Shown: in pieces, positions 24,605 through 34,549 of the stretch
How positions within the stretch are numbered: the first letter of the stretch is position 1
How the letters are laid out: every line of letters begins with the position of its first letter
Source: Prevotella koreensis
GTDB lineage: Bacteria > Bacteroidota > Bacteroidia > Bacteroidales > Bacteroidaceae
Direction: 5' to 3'
Length of the DNA stretch: 64,000 bases
NCBI RefSeq assembly: GCF_003977605.1
Contig: NZ_RYYU01000001.1
Coordinates: 685,175 to 749,174 of the forward strand
Made by a program: the position numbers and the translations under genes
The notes under the pieces: generated by a model
The model's database searches: none
What the model was told of the DNA's origin: nothing
The model's input: only the letters and a program-made list of their open reading frames with translations

Positions 24605-24868
24605 ATGAATAAAAAAGTACTTTTTGAAGGTAAAGTCACATTAGGTGACAGAGTTGTAGATTTCAGAATCTATAAAAATGAAGGAGATGATGTTCTCACT
24701 CACTATTCTTATGATTTTAATCCGCAAGTAAGGGATAAAGAGCAGATTGACTTTCATATAGGAGAAACTATGTGTGCAGAAACTTTAGAACGTTTGCTAT
24801 TCCGCTTTCAGATATATCAAAGCGAATTTACTACTATTGTTGAAGAACGCCCCAATCCTAACTTTTGA
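24605..24868 (+). CDS. Small protein of unknown function
   Basis: This 87-residue protein starts at the ATG at 24605 (MNKKVLFEGKV). It is mainly beta-strand in appearance (VTLGDRVVDFRIYKNEGDDV, HYSYDFNPQV) with no signal peptide or membrane helix. It ends 2 bases before the next start, so it forms a two-gene unit with the metallo-hydrolase fragment. I do not recognise the family. Confidence 0.6.
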   Translation: MNKKVLFEGKVTLGDRVVDFRIYKNEGDDVLTHYSYDFNPQVRDKEQIDFHIGETMCAETLERLLFRFQIYQSEFTTIVEERPNPNF

Positions 24869-24870
24869 GA

Positions 24871-25221
24871 ATGCGTATGAAAAAAACTCGTTTTAGAGCA
24901 TATCAACTTGGAGAGAAAGGTTCCTCTTTCTCTTACATCGTTGATGATAATTTTACACTTATAGAGGCGCGGTTTAATGCAACAAATGCACCCAGCATTT
25001 GTCATGAAATGAAAATCACAGGAGCCAGTAATCTTGCAAACCTACACATAACAAGTTGGGATAAGGATCATTGTTCGGAATCAGAATTACCTGCTATTTT
25101 GGAATATCTAAAACCTGAAAAGATTCAATATCCCGGTTATGAACCAGATACGGATTGTGGTAAAGCATGCAAAAGGATGATAGAAGATTACTGCACTAAA
25201 CAAAAGAAAGTTGGTGTTTGA
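24871..25221 (+). CDS. N-terminal fragment of a metallo-beta-lactamase-fold protein
   Basis: The product has 116 residues. The sequence GSSFSYIVDDNFTLIEARFN and then HITSWDKDHCSESEL resembles the first strands and the metal-binding HxxxxDxDH region of ComEC/Rec2-like metallo-hydrolases. It breaks off at KKVGV in a 20-bp perfect palindrome that contains the stop codon. Full-length relatives should be several times longer, so this is likely a truncated gene, cut where accessory DNA meets the chromosome. The partner gene upstream is unknown. Confidence 0.5.
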   Translation: MRMKKTRFRAYQLGEKGSSFSYIVDDNFTLIEARFNATNAPSICHEMKITGASNLANLHITSWDKDHCSESELPAILEYLKPEKIQYPGYEPDTDCGKACKRMIEDYCTKQKKVGV

Positions 25222-25266
25222 TATGAACCCCGAAAGTTTTTTGTCTAACTTTCGGGGTTCATATCA
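25219..25266. terminator. Perfect 20-bp hairpin between accessory DNA and lpd
   Basis: TGATATGAACCCCGAAAGTT (25219-25238) is exactly complementary to 25247-25266 with an 8-base loop containing TTTT. The left arm holds the stop codon of the upstream fragment. It lies between the convergent fragment gene and lpd and can stop transcription from both sides. Confidence 0.7.
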
Positions 25267-25313
25267 GTTTGACACACCCTCTTCTTTTATGTGGAAATGT
25301 ATTGTATAAACAT

Positions 25314-26627
25314 TTATTCCATTGCTGCATCATGGATAATTTCACCTAATGTGGGGTGGATATGAACCATATCGGCAAGTTGGCTGATGGTGGTTTCGCG
25401 ACACATCAGTACACTTATCTCCTGAACTATGTCTGCGGAGTGAGGGCCGAAGCAGTGACAACCTATAATCTTACCATTGTTGTCAGCAATTATTTTCAAC
25501 ATTCCTTCAGTTTCGTTCATTGATAAAGCCTTTCCGTTAGAGCGGAAAAAAGCCTTGCGATAGGTGTATTCCATGCCTTTCTCTTTACAGAAATCCTCAC
25601 TTACTCCGACGCATGCCGCTTCGGGGCGTGTGAAAATCGCTGCCGGCATGATGTCGAGACAAATGCCTGACTGCTTTCCGAGAATTTCGTTCACTACCAT
25701 GTAGCCTTGCATTGTTGCTGCGTGTGCAAGCATCTGTCTTCCGTTCACATCGCCTATGGCATATATACCTTCTACGTTAGTGTGCATTCTGTCATCGGTT
25801 GTGATACCCTTTGGAGAGTATTCCACACCTGCTGCTTCAAGGTTCAGTCCCTCGGTGTTAGGCATTCTGCCTGTTGCCACGAGTACTATCTCTGCGCTGA
25901 CGGTATCTTCTTTGCCTTTACGCTCGAACACTACACCTTCAGTGCTTATGCGCTTCACAGCAGACTGCATGCTGAAACTGATGCCACGTTTCTCAAGTTG
26001 CTTGCGAAGTCGTTTTGCCACGTCGCTGTCAACGGCAGGCAGACATTCTTTCAAGAACTCAATTACAGTAACTTTGCTTCCGAAACTGTTGAAGATTGAC
26101 GCAAATTCCATTCCTATAACGCCGGCTCCAACGATTGCAATACTCTCTGGAACGTAGTTGAGTTGCAGCATCTCGGTAGAGGTGGATACAACATTCATGT
26201 CGATGTCGGCATGAGGTGGCATCTTTGGTTTTGAACCTGTGGCAATAATAATCTTTGAAGCAGAATATTCTTCGTTTCCTACACACACGGTGTGGGCATC
26301 CTTGAACGCGGCATGACCCTTTACCATTGTTATACCCGGCATTGTCATGAGTTGCTCTACACCCGAACGTAATTGTCCGATAACCTCTTCAAGCCTTTGG
26401 TTAACATGACCATAGTCAACTTTTGCCGATGGCATTACAGTTTTCAACGTTTCGAGCACATCAACTTCGTGACAGAGTGTCTTGGTAGGAATACAACCTT
26501 CGTTCAGGCATGTTCCTCCAGCGTGTCTCTCTTCTATAATGACTACTTTCAGTCCGTTTTTTGATGCATAGGCAGCGGCTTGGTATCCACCGGGACCGCT
26601 GCCTATTATGATAAGGTCAAAGTTCAT
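25314..26627 (-). CDS. lpd: Dihydrolipoyl dehydrogenase (glycine cleavage L-protein)
   Basis: This 437-residue flavoprotein reoxidizes the dihydrolipoyl group of GcvH with NAD+. The FAD-binding GSGPGGYQAA motif is near residue 9. The redox pair is Cys40/Cys45 (GGTCLNEGCIPTKTL), the NAD-binding motif is VGAGVIGMEFASI, and the C-terminal His-Glu dyad is in HIHPTLGE. It is the last gene of the gcv operon, overlapping gcvPB by 11 bases, so it is dedicated to glycine cleavage more than to 2-oxoacid dehydrogenases. Confidence 0.95.
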   Translation of the reverse strand: MNFDLIIIGSGPGGYQAAAYASKNGLKVVIIEERHAGGTCLNEGCIPTKTLCHEVDVLETLKTVMPSAKVDYGHVNQRLEEVIGQLRSGVEQLMTMPGITMVKGHAAFKDAHTVCVGNEEYSASKIIIATGSKPKMPPHADIDMNVVSTSTEMLQLNYVPESIAIVGAGVIGMEFASIFNSFGSKVTVIEFLKECLPAVDSDVAKRLRKQLEKRGISFSMQSAVKRISTEGVVFERKGKEDTVSAEIVLVATGRMPNTEGLNLEAAGVEYSPKGITTDDRMHTNVEGIYAIGDVNGRQMLAHAATMQGYMVVNEILGKQSGICLDIMPAAIFTRPEAACVGVSEDFCKEKGMEYTYRKAFFRSNGKALSMNETEGMLKIIADNNGKIIGCHCFGPHSADIVQEISVLMCRETTISQLADMVHIHPTLGEIIHDAAME

Positions 26628-28125
26628 TTTTCAGTTGTTTGTATGTGACGATGGGATGTTTTGCTGCCTGCACATCATCAACACGTCCGATAGGAGTGTT
26701 ATGTGGAGCACTTTTCACAATTTCCGGATTTTCCTTTGCCTCTTCCGCAATCTTTCTCATTACTGCAATGAAACCGTCAATGGTTTCCTTGCTTTCGTTC
26801 TCGGTAGGCTCAATCATAAGACTCTCGTGGAACAGCAATGGGAAATATATAGTAGGAGCATGGTAGCCATAGTCAAGCAGGCGCTTGGCAACGTCCATTG
26901 TGGTGACACCTTTTGACTTATCCTTCACTCCGTTAAATACAAACTCATGCTTGCAGATTCCGGGTATAGGAAGTTCGTAAACGTCTTTCAGACTCTCCTT
27001 GATATAGTTTGCGTTAAGGGTTGCTAAAGGACCAACCATCTTCATGTTCTCCTTACCAATGGTGAGGATATAACTGAAAGCTCTCAGTATAACGGCGAAG
27101 TTTCCGAAGAATGCGCCTACGGAACCAAAAGAGGTGTCGTCAGGGTCGCATATGCCGGTAAGACATTCTGGTAGCGATGTTTTAACGCCAAGGCTACCGT
27201 CTTCTTTCAGTATCACGCGTGGGGTAGGGAGGAATTTCTCCAAACCTGCGCGAACACCTATAGGACCGTCGCCAGGACCGCCACCACCATGAGGTGTTGA
27301 GAATGTCTTGTGTATATTAATGTGCATAACGTCGAATCCCATATCTCCGGGACGTGCAACACCAAGCATTGGGTTGAGGTTGGCACCATCATAGTACATC
27401 AAACCACCAAACTCATGAACGAGAGCAGTAATCTCATGAGCCTTTTTCTCGTACAAACCGAGGGTGTTGGGGTTGGTCATCATCATTGCAGCAATGGTGT
27501 CATCGAGTTTTGTCTTCAAGTCTTCTACGTCAACCGTACCGTCCTCAAGACTCTTTACCTCAACGACATCAAGTCCACAGACAGCGGCAGAGGCGGGGTT
27601 TGTACCGTGAGCAGAGTCGGGTATAAGTACCTTGGTGCGTTTCTCGTCACCGCGAGCCTTGTGATATGCCCTGATTACCATAAGACCAGAAAGTTCTCCG
27701 TGAGAACCTGCAAACGGATTAAGCGTAAATTCGCTAAAACCGGTCAGTTCACTCAACATCTCCTGAAGACGATAATAAACTTCAAGTGCTCCCTGGCAAG
27801 TCTCTGCAGGTTGCAGTGGGTGGAGAGATGAGAACTCGCGCATTGCAGCAATCTCTTCATTGATGATAGGGTTATACTTCATCGTGCAAGAACCGAGAGG
27901 ATAGAAGCCGTTGTTTACACCGAAATTGTTTCCACTCATATTTGTGTAGTGACGAACCACAGTGAGTTCATCGCACTCCGGCATTTCGGCATCTTCTTTA
28001 CGACGCATAGCCTCCGGCAACTCTTTTATGGAATGCTCGCCGAAGTTGTTCTTAGGCAGAGAATATCCTTTGCGTCCCTGATGTGAAAGTTCGAAAATCA
28101 GGTTTCCATACAGTTTGTTGTTCAT
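26617..28125 (-). CDS. gcvPB: Glycine dehydrogenase (decarboxylating) subunit 2
   Basis: This 502-residue PLP subunit of the two-chain P-protein decarboxylates glycine and passes the aminomethyl group to lipoyl-GcvH. The PLP lysine is in INIHKTFSTPHGGGGPG. It overlaps gcvPA by 4 bases, in keeping with coupled synthesis of the heterotetramer. Length is normal for the family. Confidence 0.95.
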   Translation of the reverse strand: MNNKLYGNLIFELSHQGRKGYSLPKNNFGEHSIKELPEAMRRKEDAEMPECDELTVVRHYTNMSGNNFGVNNGFYPLGSCTMKYNPIINEEIAAMREFSSLHPLQPAETCQGALEVYYRLQEMLSELTGFSEFTLNPFAGSHGELSGLMVIRAYHKARGDEKRTKVLIPDSAHGTNPASAAVCGLDVVEVKSLEDGTVDVEDLKTKLDDTIAAMMMTNPNTLGLYEKKAHEITALVHEFGGLMYYDGANLNPMLGVARPGDMGFDVMHINIHKTFSTPHGGGGPGDGPIGVRAGLEKFLPTPRVILKEDGSLGVKTSLPECLTGICDPDDTSFGSVGAFFGNFAVILRAFSYILTIGKENMKMVGPLATLNANYIKESLKDVYELPIPGICKHEFVFNGVKDKSKGVTTMDVAKRLLDYGYHAPTIYFPLLFHESLMIEPTENESKETIDGFIAVMRKIAEEAKENPEIVKSAPHNTPIGRVDDVQAAKHPIVTYKQLKNEL

Positions 28126-29447
28126 TTTGCGTCCTCCTTCATTAGTTCTACAAGTTCGTCAATCTCACTCTTCTGTCGTTTCTCTGTGACGGCGAGCATC
28201 AGTGTGTGTTCGTCAATCTTAACACCTGCGAGATAACCGGCAGCGATGCATCGGTTTTGTAGTGCATCAATGTCACCATCGTATTTCACACAGAACTCAT
28301 TAAAGAAAGGCTGGTTGTAAGCCAATGTGAAGAGTCCTGTCTTAACGAGTTCGTCGCAAAGATAGTGTGCTCCGGCATACGACTGTTCGGCCGCTTCTTT
28401 AAGTCCTTCCTTACCCATCAGTGACATATAGATTGTCACGTTTAGAGCCATCAAACTCTCATTAGAGCAGATGTTGGATGTTGCTTTTTGTCTGCGGATG
28501 TGCTGTTCGCGTGCTTGTAGTGTGAGAACGAATGCGCGCTTGCCGTTGCTGTCTTTTGTCATACCAACAATACGTCCCGGCATTTTGCGGATAAGTTTCT
28601 CGCGGCAGCATAAGTATCCTACATATGGACCACCGAATGACATCGGGATACCAAGACTTTGACCTTCGCCGACGGCAATGTCCGCTCCCCATTCCCCCGG
28701 AGTTTTCAGTATGGCGAGGTCTGCTGCAACGCTGTTCATTATCATCAGAGCCTTCTTGTCGTGTATGTCATCGGCAAAACCAGAGTAGTCTTCCACGATA
28801 CCATAATAGTTAGGTATCTGTAGTATCACACCTGCCACACCACCTTCATCAAGACGACGACGCATGTCCTCGCGGTCTGTAACGCCATCTTTTTCATCGA
28901 TAAGTTCGATTTTGAATCCTTGGAACTTGGCGTATGTTTCTACTACACGCAGTGTCTTTGGGTCAACAGTACGGCTTGCAAGCACCTTTGTGCATTTCTT
29001 TCCGGACGACATGGCCATGATAGCAGCTTCGGCCGTTGCCGTAGAACCATCATACATTGACGCATTGGAGATTTCCATACCTGTCAGTTCTGCCATCATC
29101 GACTGGTATTCGAAGATGTAGTGCAGTGTTCCTTGTGAAATTTCAGCCTGATACGGGGTGTAACTTGTAAGGAACTCCGAGCGTGATATGAGGTTAGGAA
29201 CCACTGAGGGAACGTAGTGGTCGTAAACACCTGCACCGGCAAATGATATCAATTGGTCGTTAAGCAATCCGAGAGTATCGAGTTGTTGTCTCACTTCGAG
29301 TTCGCTCTTTGCCTCCGGAATTTCATAATCGTCCTTGAAACGTATACTTTCAGGTACATCGGAATACAAGTCTTTGAGAGACTTGACACCGGCCACCTTC
29401 AGCATATTTTGGATTTCTTCCTCTGTATGAGGGAAATATTTGAACAT
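28122..29447 (-). CDS. gcvPA: Glycine dehydrogenase (decarboxylating) subunit 1
   Basis: The product has 441 residues from the ATG at 29447 (MFKYFPHTEEEIQNML), the standard N-terminus of the family. The open frame extends 16 codons further upstream (TNLTNLTK) but that part looks non-coding. The fold is PLP type I without the catalytic lysine, as expected for subunit 1. Conserved blocks include SFAGAGVYDHYVPSVV and YQAEISQGTLHYIFEYQ. It sits between gcvH and gcvPB in the operon. Confidence 0.95.
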   Translation of the reverse strand: MFKYFPHTEEEIQNMLKVAGVKSLKDLYSDVPESIRFKDDYEIPEAKSELEVRQQLDTLGLLNDQLISFAGAGVYDHYVPSVVPNLISRSEFLTSYTPYQAEISQGTLHYIFEYQSMMAELTGMEISNASMYDGSTATAEAAIMAMSSGKKCTKVLASRTVDPKTLRVVETYAKFQGFKIELIDEKDGVTDREDMRRRLDEGGVAGVILQIPNYYGIVEDYSGFADDIHDKKALMIMNSVAADLAILKTPGEWGADIAVGEGQSLGIPMSFGGPYVGYLCCREKLIRKMPGRIVGMTKDSNGKRAFVLTLQAREQHIRRQKATSNICSNESLMALNVTIYMSLMGKEGLKEAAEQSYAGAHYLCDELVKTGLFTLAYNQPFFNEFCVKYDGDIDALQNRCIAAGYLAGVKIDEHTLMLAVTEKRQKSEIDELVELMKEDAK

Positions 29448-29503
29448 TTTTGTTAAGTTCGTTAGGTTTGTAAGTTTTAATAACTGCGTTCGCAAGGTTT
29501 ATA

Positions 29504-29890
29504 TTATCCTTGTTCCTCGCAGAATTTTGCATACTCCTCTGCACTCATCAGGTTGTCGAGTTCAGCGGTGTCTGTGAGTTCGAGTTTGATAATCCAGTTA
29601 GCGTACGCGTCTTCGTTGATGCTTTCGGGCTTGTCTTCGAGAAGTTCGTTAACTTCGAGCACTGTTCCGCTTACAGGCGACTTGAGGTCGCTTGCGGCCT
29701 TAACGCTCTCTACTGCTCCGAAATCTTCGTCTGCTTCTATTTCGTCATCAACCTCAGGCATATCTACATAAACCACGTTTCCGAGTGCATTCTGTGCATA
29801 GTCGGTAATTCCGATGTAAGCAACGTTACCTTCAACCTTCACATACTCATGACTCTCTGAATAATAGAGTCCTTCAATTACTTTTGCCAT
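29504..29890 (-). CDS. gcvH: Glycine cleavage system H protein
   Basis: This 128-residue lipoyl carrier is predicted to be lipoylated on Lys64 in FGAVESVKAASDL. It shuttles the aminomethyl group between the P, T and L proteins. The lipoate ligase encoded at the head of the same operon is the natural enzyme to load it. Length and motifs are standard. Confidence 0.96.
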   Translation of the reverse strand: MAKVIEGLYYSESHEYVKVEGNVAYIGITDYAQNALGNVVYVDMPEVDDEIEADEDFGAVESVKAASDLKSPVSGTVLEVNELLEDKPESINEDAYANWIIKLELTDTAELDNLMSAEEYAKFCEEQG

Positions 29891-29903
29891 AATGTTTATT
29901 CTT

Positions 29904-30998
29904 TTAAGATTTTTTATAATGTTTGTCGTAGAATTTCTTTTTAACCACGATGCCGGGGAATGTCTTTTTCCTTATCTGAACACCGAGTTCGGTACCTAAT
30001 TTAGCGTGAGCGGTATCAACCAATGCCATGCATACACTCTTGCCTGTACTGATAGAGTTGTAACCAGTGGTAACTTCTCCAACTTTTTCGCCTTCGAACA
30101 TAACAGCATAACCATTACGTGGTATGGCGCGGTCGGTGAGTTCGATACCGATAACTCTTTGCTTCGGGCCCTCTGCCTTTTGCTTTTGCAATGCTTCTTT
30201 GCCAATGAACTCTGGCTTTTCGAACTTACAGAACATGCTCAGACCAGCCATTACCGGTGTAATGTCGTCGCTCAGTTCATCACCGTATAGTGGCAGACCG
30301 ACTTCAAATCTCAGAGTGTCGCGACAGCCAAGACCGCAAGGCAGGCAACGCTTGCTCGCCATTAGTTTGTCCCATGCGCGTACGATGAACTCGCTGGAGC
30401 CGTAAATCTCGAATCCGTCTTCACCGGTGTAGCCTGTGCGGCTTAGTATGATAGTTTCTCCGTCAATTTCTACCCTCTTTGCGTTGTAGAACACAAGGTC
30501 TTTGCATTGCAGTCCGAGAACTTCTTCTGTAACTGTTTCTGCCTCCGGTCCTTGTACTGCCAATTGTGCATAATAGTCTGAGCAGTTCTTTATTTCAACG
30601 TCGAAACCTTCGGCGTTCTTTTCAATCCAAGCCCAGTCCTTATCGATATTGGCAGCGTTGATTACGAGGAAGAAATCCTGTTCGCCCATTTTGTAAACGA
30701 GTAAGTCATCTACTGTTCCGCCGTTCTCGTAGCACATCATGCCATAGAAAACCTGTCCGATAGGAGCATTTGTAACATCGTTTGTGAAGATGTGGTTAAC
30801 GTAGCGTTCCGCCTCGTTACCTTTTACTGTAACTTCACCCATGTGCGAAACGTCAAATACTCCGCAGGCCTGACGTACTGCATTATGTTCTTCAATGATT
30901 GTGGAATACTGGATAGGCATGTTGAAGCCTGCGAAAGGCTGCATCATTGCACCAAGAGCCACATGTTTGTCATAAAGACATGTTTTTTTTGTTTCCAT
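29904..30998 (-). CDS. gcvT: Glycine cleavage system T protein (aminomethyltransferase)
   Basis: This 364-residue tetrahydrofolate-dependent enzyme releases ammonia and forms 5,10-methylene-THF. It has GcvT-family blocks (YSTIIEEHNAVRQACGVFDVSHMGE, GYTGEDGFEIY, LRFEVGLPLYGDEL) with the catalytic aspartate in the FDVSHMG region. It is followed by gcvH after 13 bases and preceded by lplA 40 bases upstream. Confidence 0.96.
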   Translation of the reverse strand: METKKTCLYDKHVALGAMMQPFAGFNMPIQYSTIIEEHNAVRQACGVFDVSHMGEVTVKGNEAERYVNHIFTNDVTNAPIGQVFYGMMCYENGGTVDDLLVYKMGEQDFFLVINAANIDKDWAWIEKNAEGFDVEIKNCSDYYAQLAVQGPEAETVTEEVLGLQCKDLVFYNAKRVEIDGETIILSRTGYTGEDGFEIYGSSEFIVRAWDKLMASKRCLPCGLGCRDTLRFEVGLPLYGDELSDDITPVMAGLSMFCKFEKPEFIGKEALQKQKAEGPKQRVIGIELTDRAIPRNGYAVMFEGEKVGEVTTGYNSISTGKSVCMALVDTAHAKLGTELGVQIRKKTFPGIVVKKKFYDKHYKKS

Positions 30999-31038
30999 TT
31001 TTTTATTTAAAGTTAATAAATTCTTTTATTTCGAATTG

Positions 31039-32028
31039 TTATGATTGTTCTTTTGTTTTTTGTTTCAATATCACTCCGGCCAAGTCGTCCTTATTAAGAT
31101 TCATTATTATATCACTAATGTTGTCGGGCAACGCGGCAATTATGTCATCATTATTGAGCGAAACTCCTTTCAGAGCATTTCTTATCGCATCAATGTCACC
31201 AGTAAGGAAGAAATCGCCTTTAAGGTCGATGTCTCTTATCGTGTCGTTCTTTACCTCCATTCGTGCCTCAATAGTTCCCACGTTTTCTATCCTTTGCTTG
31301 CGGATTACCGTGTATTTAGGATTATTTCCGTAGATGAAATCATCGGTGAGATACTTTTTTTCCATCTCCTCAATTTTCTCCACGTCACTATCGGTCAGTG
31401 TCATTGTTGTGTCGCATACGTTTTCTATTATAGACTTTCTGACCATATCTATGGGCATCGTGGTGTAGTCTTTAAGCAATGCGATATGCTGTCGTACACT
31501 CTTCACTCCCTTACTTAAAAGTTTCTCATCGTCTGGAGTGATACATGCGGTCATGTTACGCATGTCGGTGTCATAAAGCATAGTGCCATGTACGATGCTT
31601 CTACCCGGGATGTGATAGAAAGCATTGCCGCTCACTTTTCGCCCTTCAATCATTATGTCGTTCCTACCGTTTGCAGTTGCAGGAATGCCAATTTTGTGCA
31701 GCGCATCAACCACCATCATTATATATCTATTGTATGTAAGGCTTACGCAGTCACTGCTTGTAATGAACGATAGCATCATGTTGCTCTTGTCGGCATAAAC
31801 ACATCCTCCTCCGCTTTTCCTCCTATACATCATCACGCCGTTTCGGCGGCAATAATCTATGTTCACTTCGTTTTCTATCAGTTGATTTCTACCGAAAATA
31901 ACAGACGGAAGTACCTGCCAGATGAAGAAAGCATCACGCACATCAACTTCTCTTGCAACATATTCTTCCATTGCAAGATAAAAACTCAATCTGCGTTCCT
32001 CTTCACGAGGAAGTTTTATGTAAACCAT
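31039..32028 (-). CDS. lplA: Lipoate-protein ligase A
   Basis: The product has 329 residues from the start at 32028 (MVYIKLPREEERRLSF). A frame to 32076 exists but would run into the promoter. The catalytic domain has KSGGGCVYADKSNMMLSF (lipoate-binding RRxxGGGxVxHD-like) and GRKVSGNAFYHIPGRSIVHGTML with the key lysine. A C-terminal accessory domain follows (about 250-329). Leading the gcv operon, it probably attaches scavenged lipoate to GcvH. Confidence 0.93.
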   Translation of the reverse strand: MVYIKLPREEERRLSFYLAMEEYVAREVDVRDAFFIWQVLPSVIFGRNQLIENEVNIDYCRRNGVMMYRRKSGGGCVYADKSNMMLSFITSSDCVSLTYNRYIMMVVDALHKIGIPATANGRNDIMIEGRKVSGNAFYHIPGRSIVHGTMLYDTDMRNMTACITPDDEKLLSKGVKSVRQHIALLKDYTTMPIDMVRKSIIENVCDTTMTLTDSDVEKIEEMEKKYLTDDFIYGNNPKYTVIRKQRIENVGTIEARMEVKNDTIRDIDLKGDFFLTGDIDAIRNALKGVSLNNDDIIAALPDNISDIIMNLNKDDLAGVILKQKTKEQS

Positions 32029-32073
32029 CAGTTTGTTATGAAGTAGTTTTTCGTAACTATAGATTTGCGCTTG

Positions 32074-32103
32074 CAAATATACAAAAAATATTTATCACGC
32101 AAA
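32074..32103 (-). promoter_or_regulatory. Promoter of the lplA-gcv operon
   Basis: On the minus strand TTTG (32100-32103) and TATATTTG (32074-32081) match the Bacteroidetes -33/-7 consensus with 18 bases between. Transcription would begin about 40 bases before the lplA start at 32028. The following 430 bases (32104-32534) show no gene or riboswitch that I can support. Confidence 0.65.
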
Positions 32104-32538
32104 CTTTATTGATATGAAAAAACATTAAAAGAGGATTTTATCACAAATTGGTCATTATATGTTGTGGAATCCATAATCATGTTTATAATAAATTGGAAAT
32201 AAGCCATTTATGGAGTTATATCTCTAATGGCGGTCATTATAAATATCAATTCATAAAAAAACTTGTTATCCGTTGAGCCGTTAATTACAAAGATTGCCAT
32301 GAAAACAATCTTCCTAATGAATCTATTTTGGTTTATTGACAAGCAATTGTGGTGGTGGCTGCAAAACCGTGCTTTTCAATATTTTGCAGAAAATATTTCA
32401 TGGAATAAAGACACATTATATACTTATATGAGTATGTCTGTGATAAAAACAATTTGAGGAAATTGTTTTGTTGTGTGATATGGAGTATTATTATGGTATC
32501 GTGTGAAAGTATAATATGTTATGTACGCGAGAAAGAAA

Positions 32539-32570
32539 ACGGGAACCATACCTCTCGGTGTGATTCCCGT
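32539..32570 (-). terminator. Terminator of mscL
   Basis: ACGGGAA (32539-32545) pairs with TTCCCGT (32564-32570). Read on the minus strand the stem is followed by TTTTCTTTCTC, a usable U-rich tail. It lies 24 bases past the mscL stop. Confidence 0.65.
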
Positions 32571-32593
32571 TAATTTAATTACCTACGTGAATA

Positions 32594-33016
32594 TTATTTG
32601 TTTTTTATTATGTCACGAATTTCTGTAAGCAGTTTCTCCTCTGCTGATGGTTCCGGAGTTGCTTCCAGTTCTGCTACTCTCTTCTTTTTGAGTTTGTTCA
32701 TCGCCTTTATCATTAAGAATATGCAGATTGCAATAATGAGGAAATCAATTATGCTCTGTATGAAAGCACCGTATGCAAATACCGCGATACCCTTTTCTGT
32801 CGCTTCTGCCAGCGAACTTGCTTTCTCATCGCTGAGGTTGACGAACATGTCGTTGAAATTGACACCACCGGTTACCATTCCTACCAACGGCATAATGATA
32901 TGATTAACGAGAGATGTGACGATTTTTCCAAAAGCCCCACCAATGATAACACCGACAGCCATATCCATAACATTGCCTTTCATGGCAAACTCTTTGAACT
33001 CTTTAATAAATCCCAT
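32594..33016 (-). CDS. mscL: Large-conductance mechanosensitive channel
   Basis: This 140-residue channel protein opens under membrane tension to release osmolytes in hypo-osmotic shock. TM1 is [22 protein letters not shown] with the conserved [13 protein letters not shown] pore helix. TM2 is near residues 75-100 ([21 protein letters not shown]), and a charged cytoplasmic helix follows. Size and motifs are typical. It is a single gene, divergent from gapA. Confidence 0.95.
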   Translation of the reverse strand: MGFIKEFKEFAMKGNVMDMAVGVIIGGAFGKIVTSLVNHIIMPLVGMVTGGVNFNDMFVNLSDEKASSLAEATEKGIAVFAYGAFIQSIIDFLIIAICIFLMIKAMNKLKKKRVAELEATPEPSAEEKLLTEIRDIIKNK

Positions 33017-33168
33017 TCTTTTTAATTGTAAAGTTATTATGATATTTTTTATTTCGTTCTTTGATAATCTTAGTATTTAGTAGGAAATGCAACATGGAGC
33101 AGTATGTTTTTACATACCAATTTCTCTATTAATTGCTTTTTTATAATAATTAATACATAAAGATGATG

Positions 33169-33195
33169 CAAATATAGATAAAATTTGTAACTTTG
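33169..33195. promoter_or_regulatory. Divergent promoters of mscL and gapA
   Basis: TATATTTG on the minus strand (33169-33176) points toward mscL and TAACTTTG on the plus strand (33188-33195) toward gapA. Both match TAnnTTTG. They are 11 bases apart, so the two transcription complexes may compete. Leaders would be about 140-150 bases. Confidence 0.5.
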
Positions 33196-33329
33196 CAGTC
33201 GATAATGACAAAAAAATGCTTAAAATGGCTTTTTTTCTTTATTAATAGTCGCAAAATGTCTTTTCATAACTTATAATAGGTATGGAAAAGATGTATAGAG
33301 GACATTATTTAACACTTTTAAAGTACTAA

Positions 33330-34346
<1,017 letters not shown>

Positions 34347-34372
34347 TATCCGAAGCATATTACAAATATTAT

Positions 34373-34414
34373 CGTCACATATCCGGTTTAATTATCGGTT
34401 ATGTGACGTTTTTT
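34373..34414 (+). terminator. Terminator of gapA
   Basis: CGTCACATA (34373-34381) pairs with TATGTGACG (34400-34408), with CCG/CGG pairing further inside, followed by six T residues. Confidence 0.85.
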
Positions 34415-34549
34415 ATGCGGTTTGCTGATTAGTGAAATTCTTTGTATCTTGTTTTTAATCATTATCTTTGGTGATTTTGTTTAAATAATTATTGCTTTTT
34501 GTTTCTGTTCCCTTGTATTGTATTATCTTTGCATCTAAAATATGTAATT

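Noticed and set aside
32263..32457. 64-codon plus-strand frame in the gap between lplA and mscL
   Set aside because: No recognisable family, A+T-driven composition and no supporting promoter; it cannot be distinguished from chance.
32104..32534. Possible glycine riboswitch upstream of the gcv operon
   Set aside because: The stretch lies upstream of the mapped promoter boxes and shows no paired aptamer motifs; the leader after the promoter is only about 40 bases.
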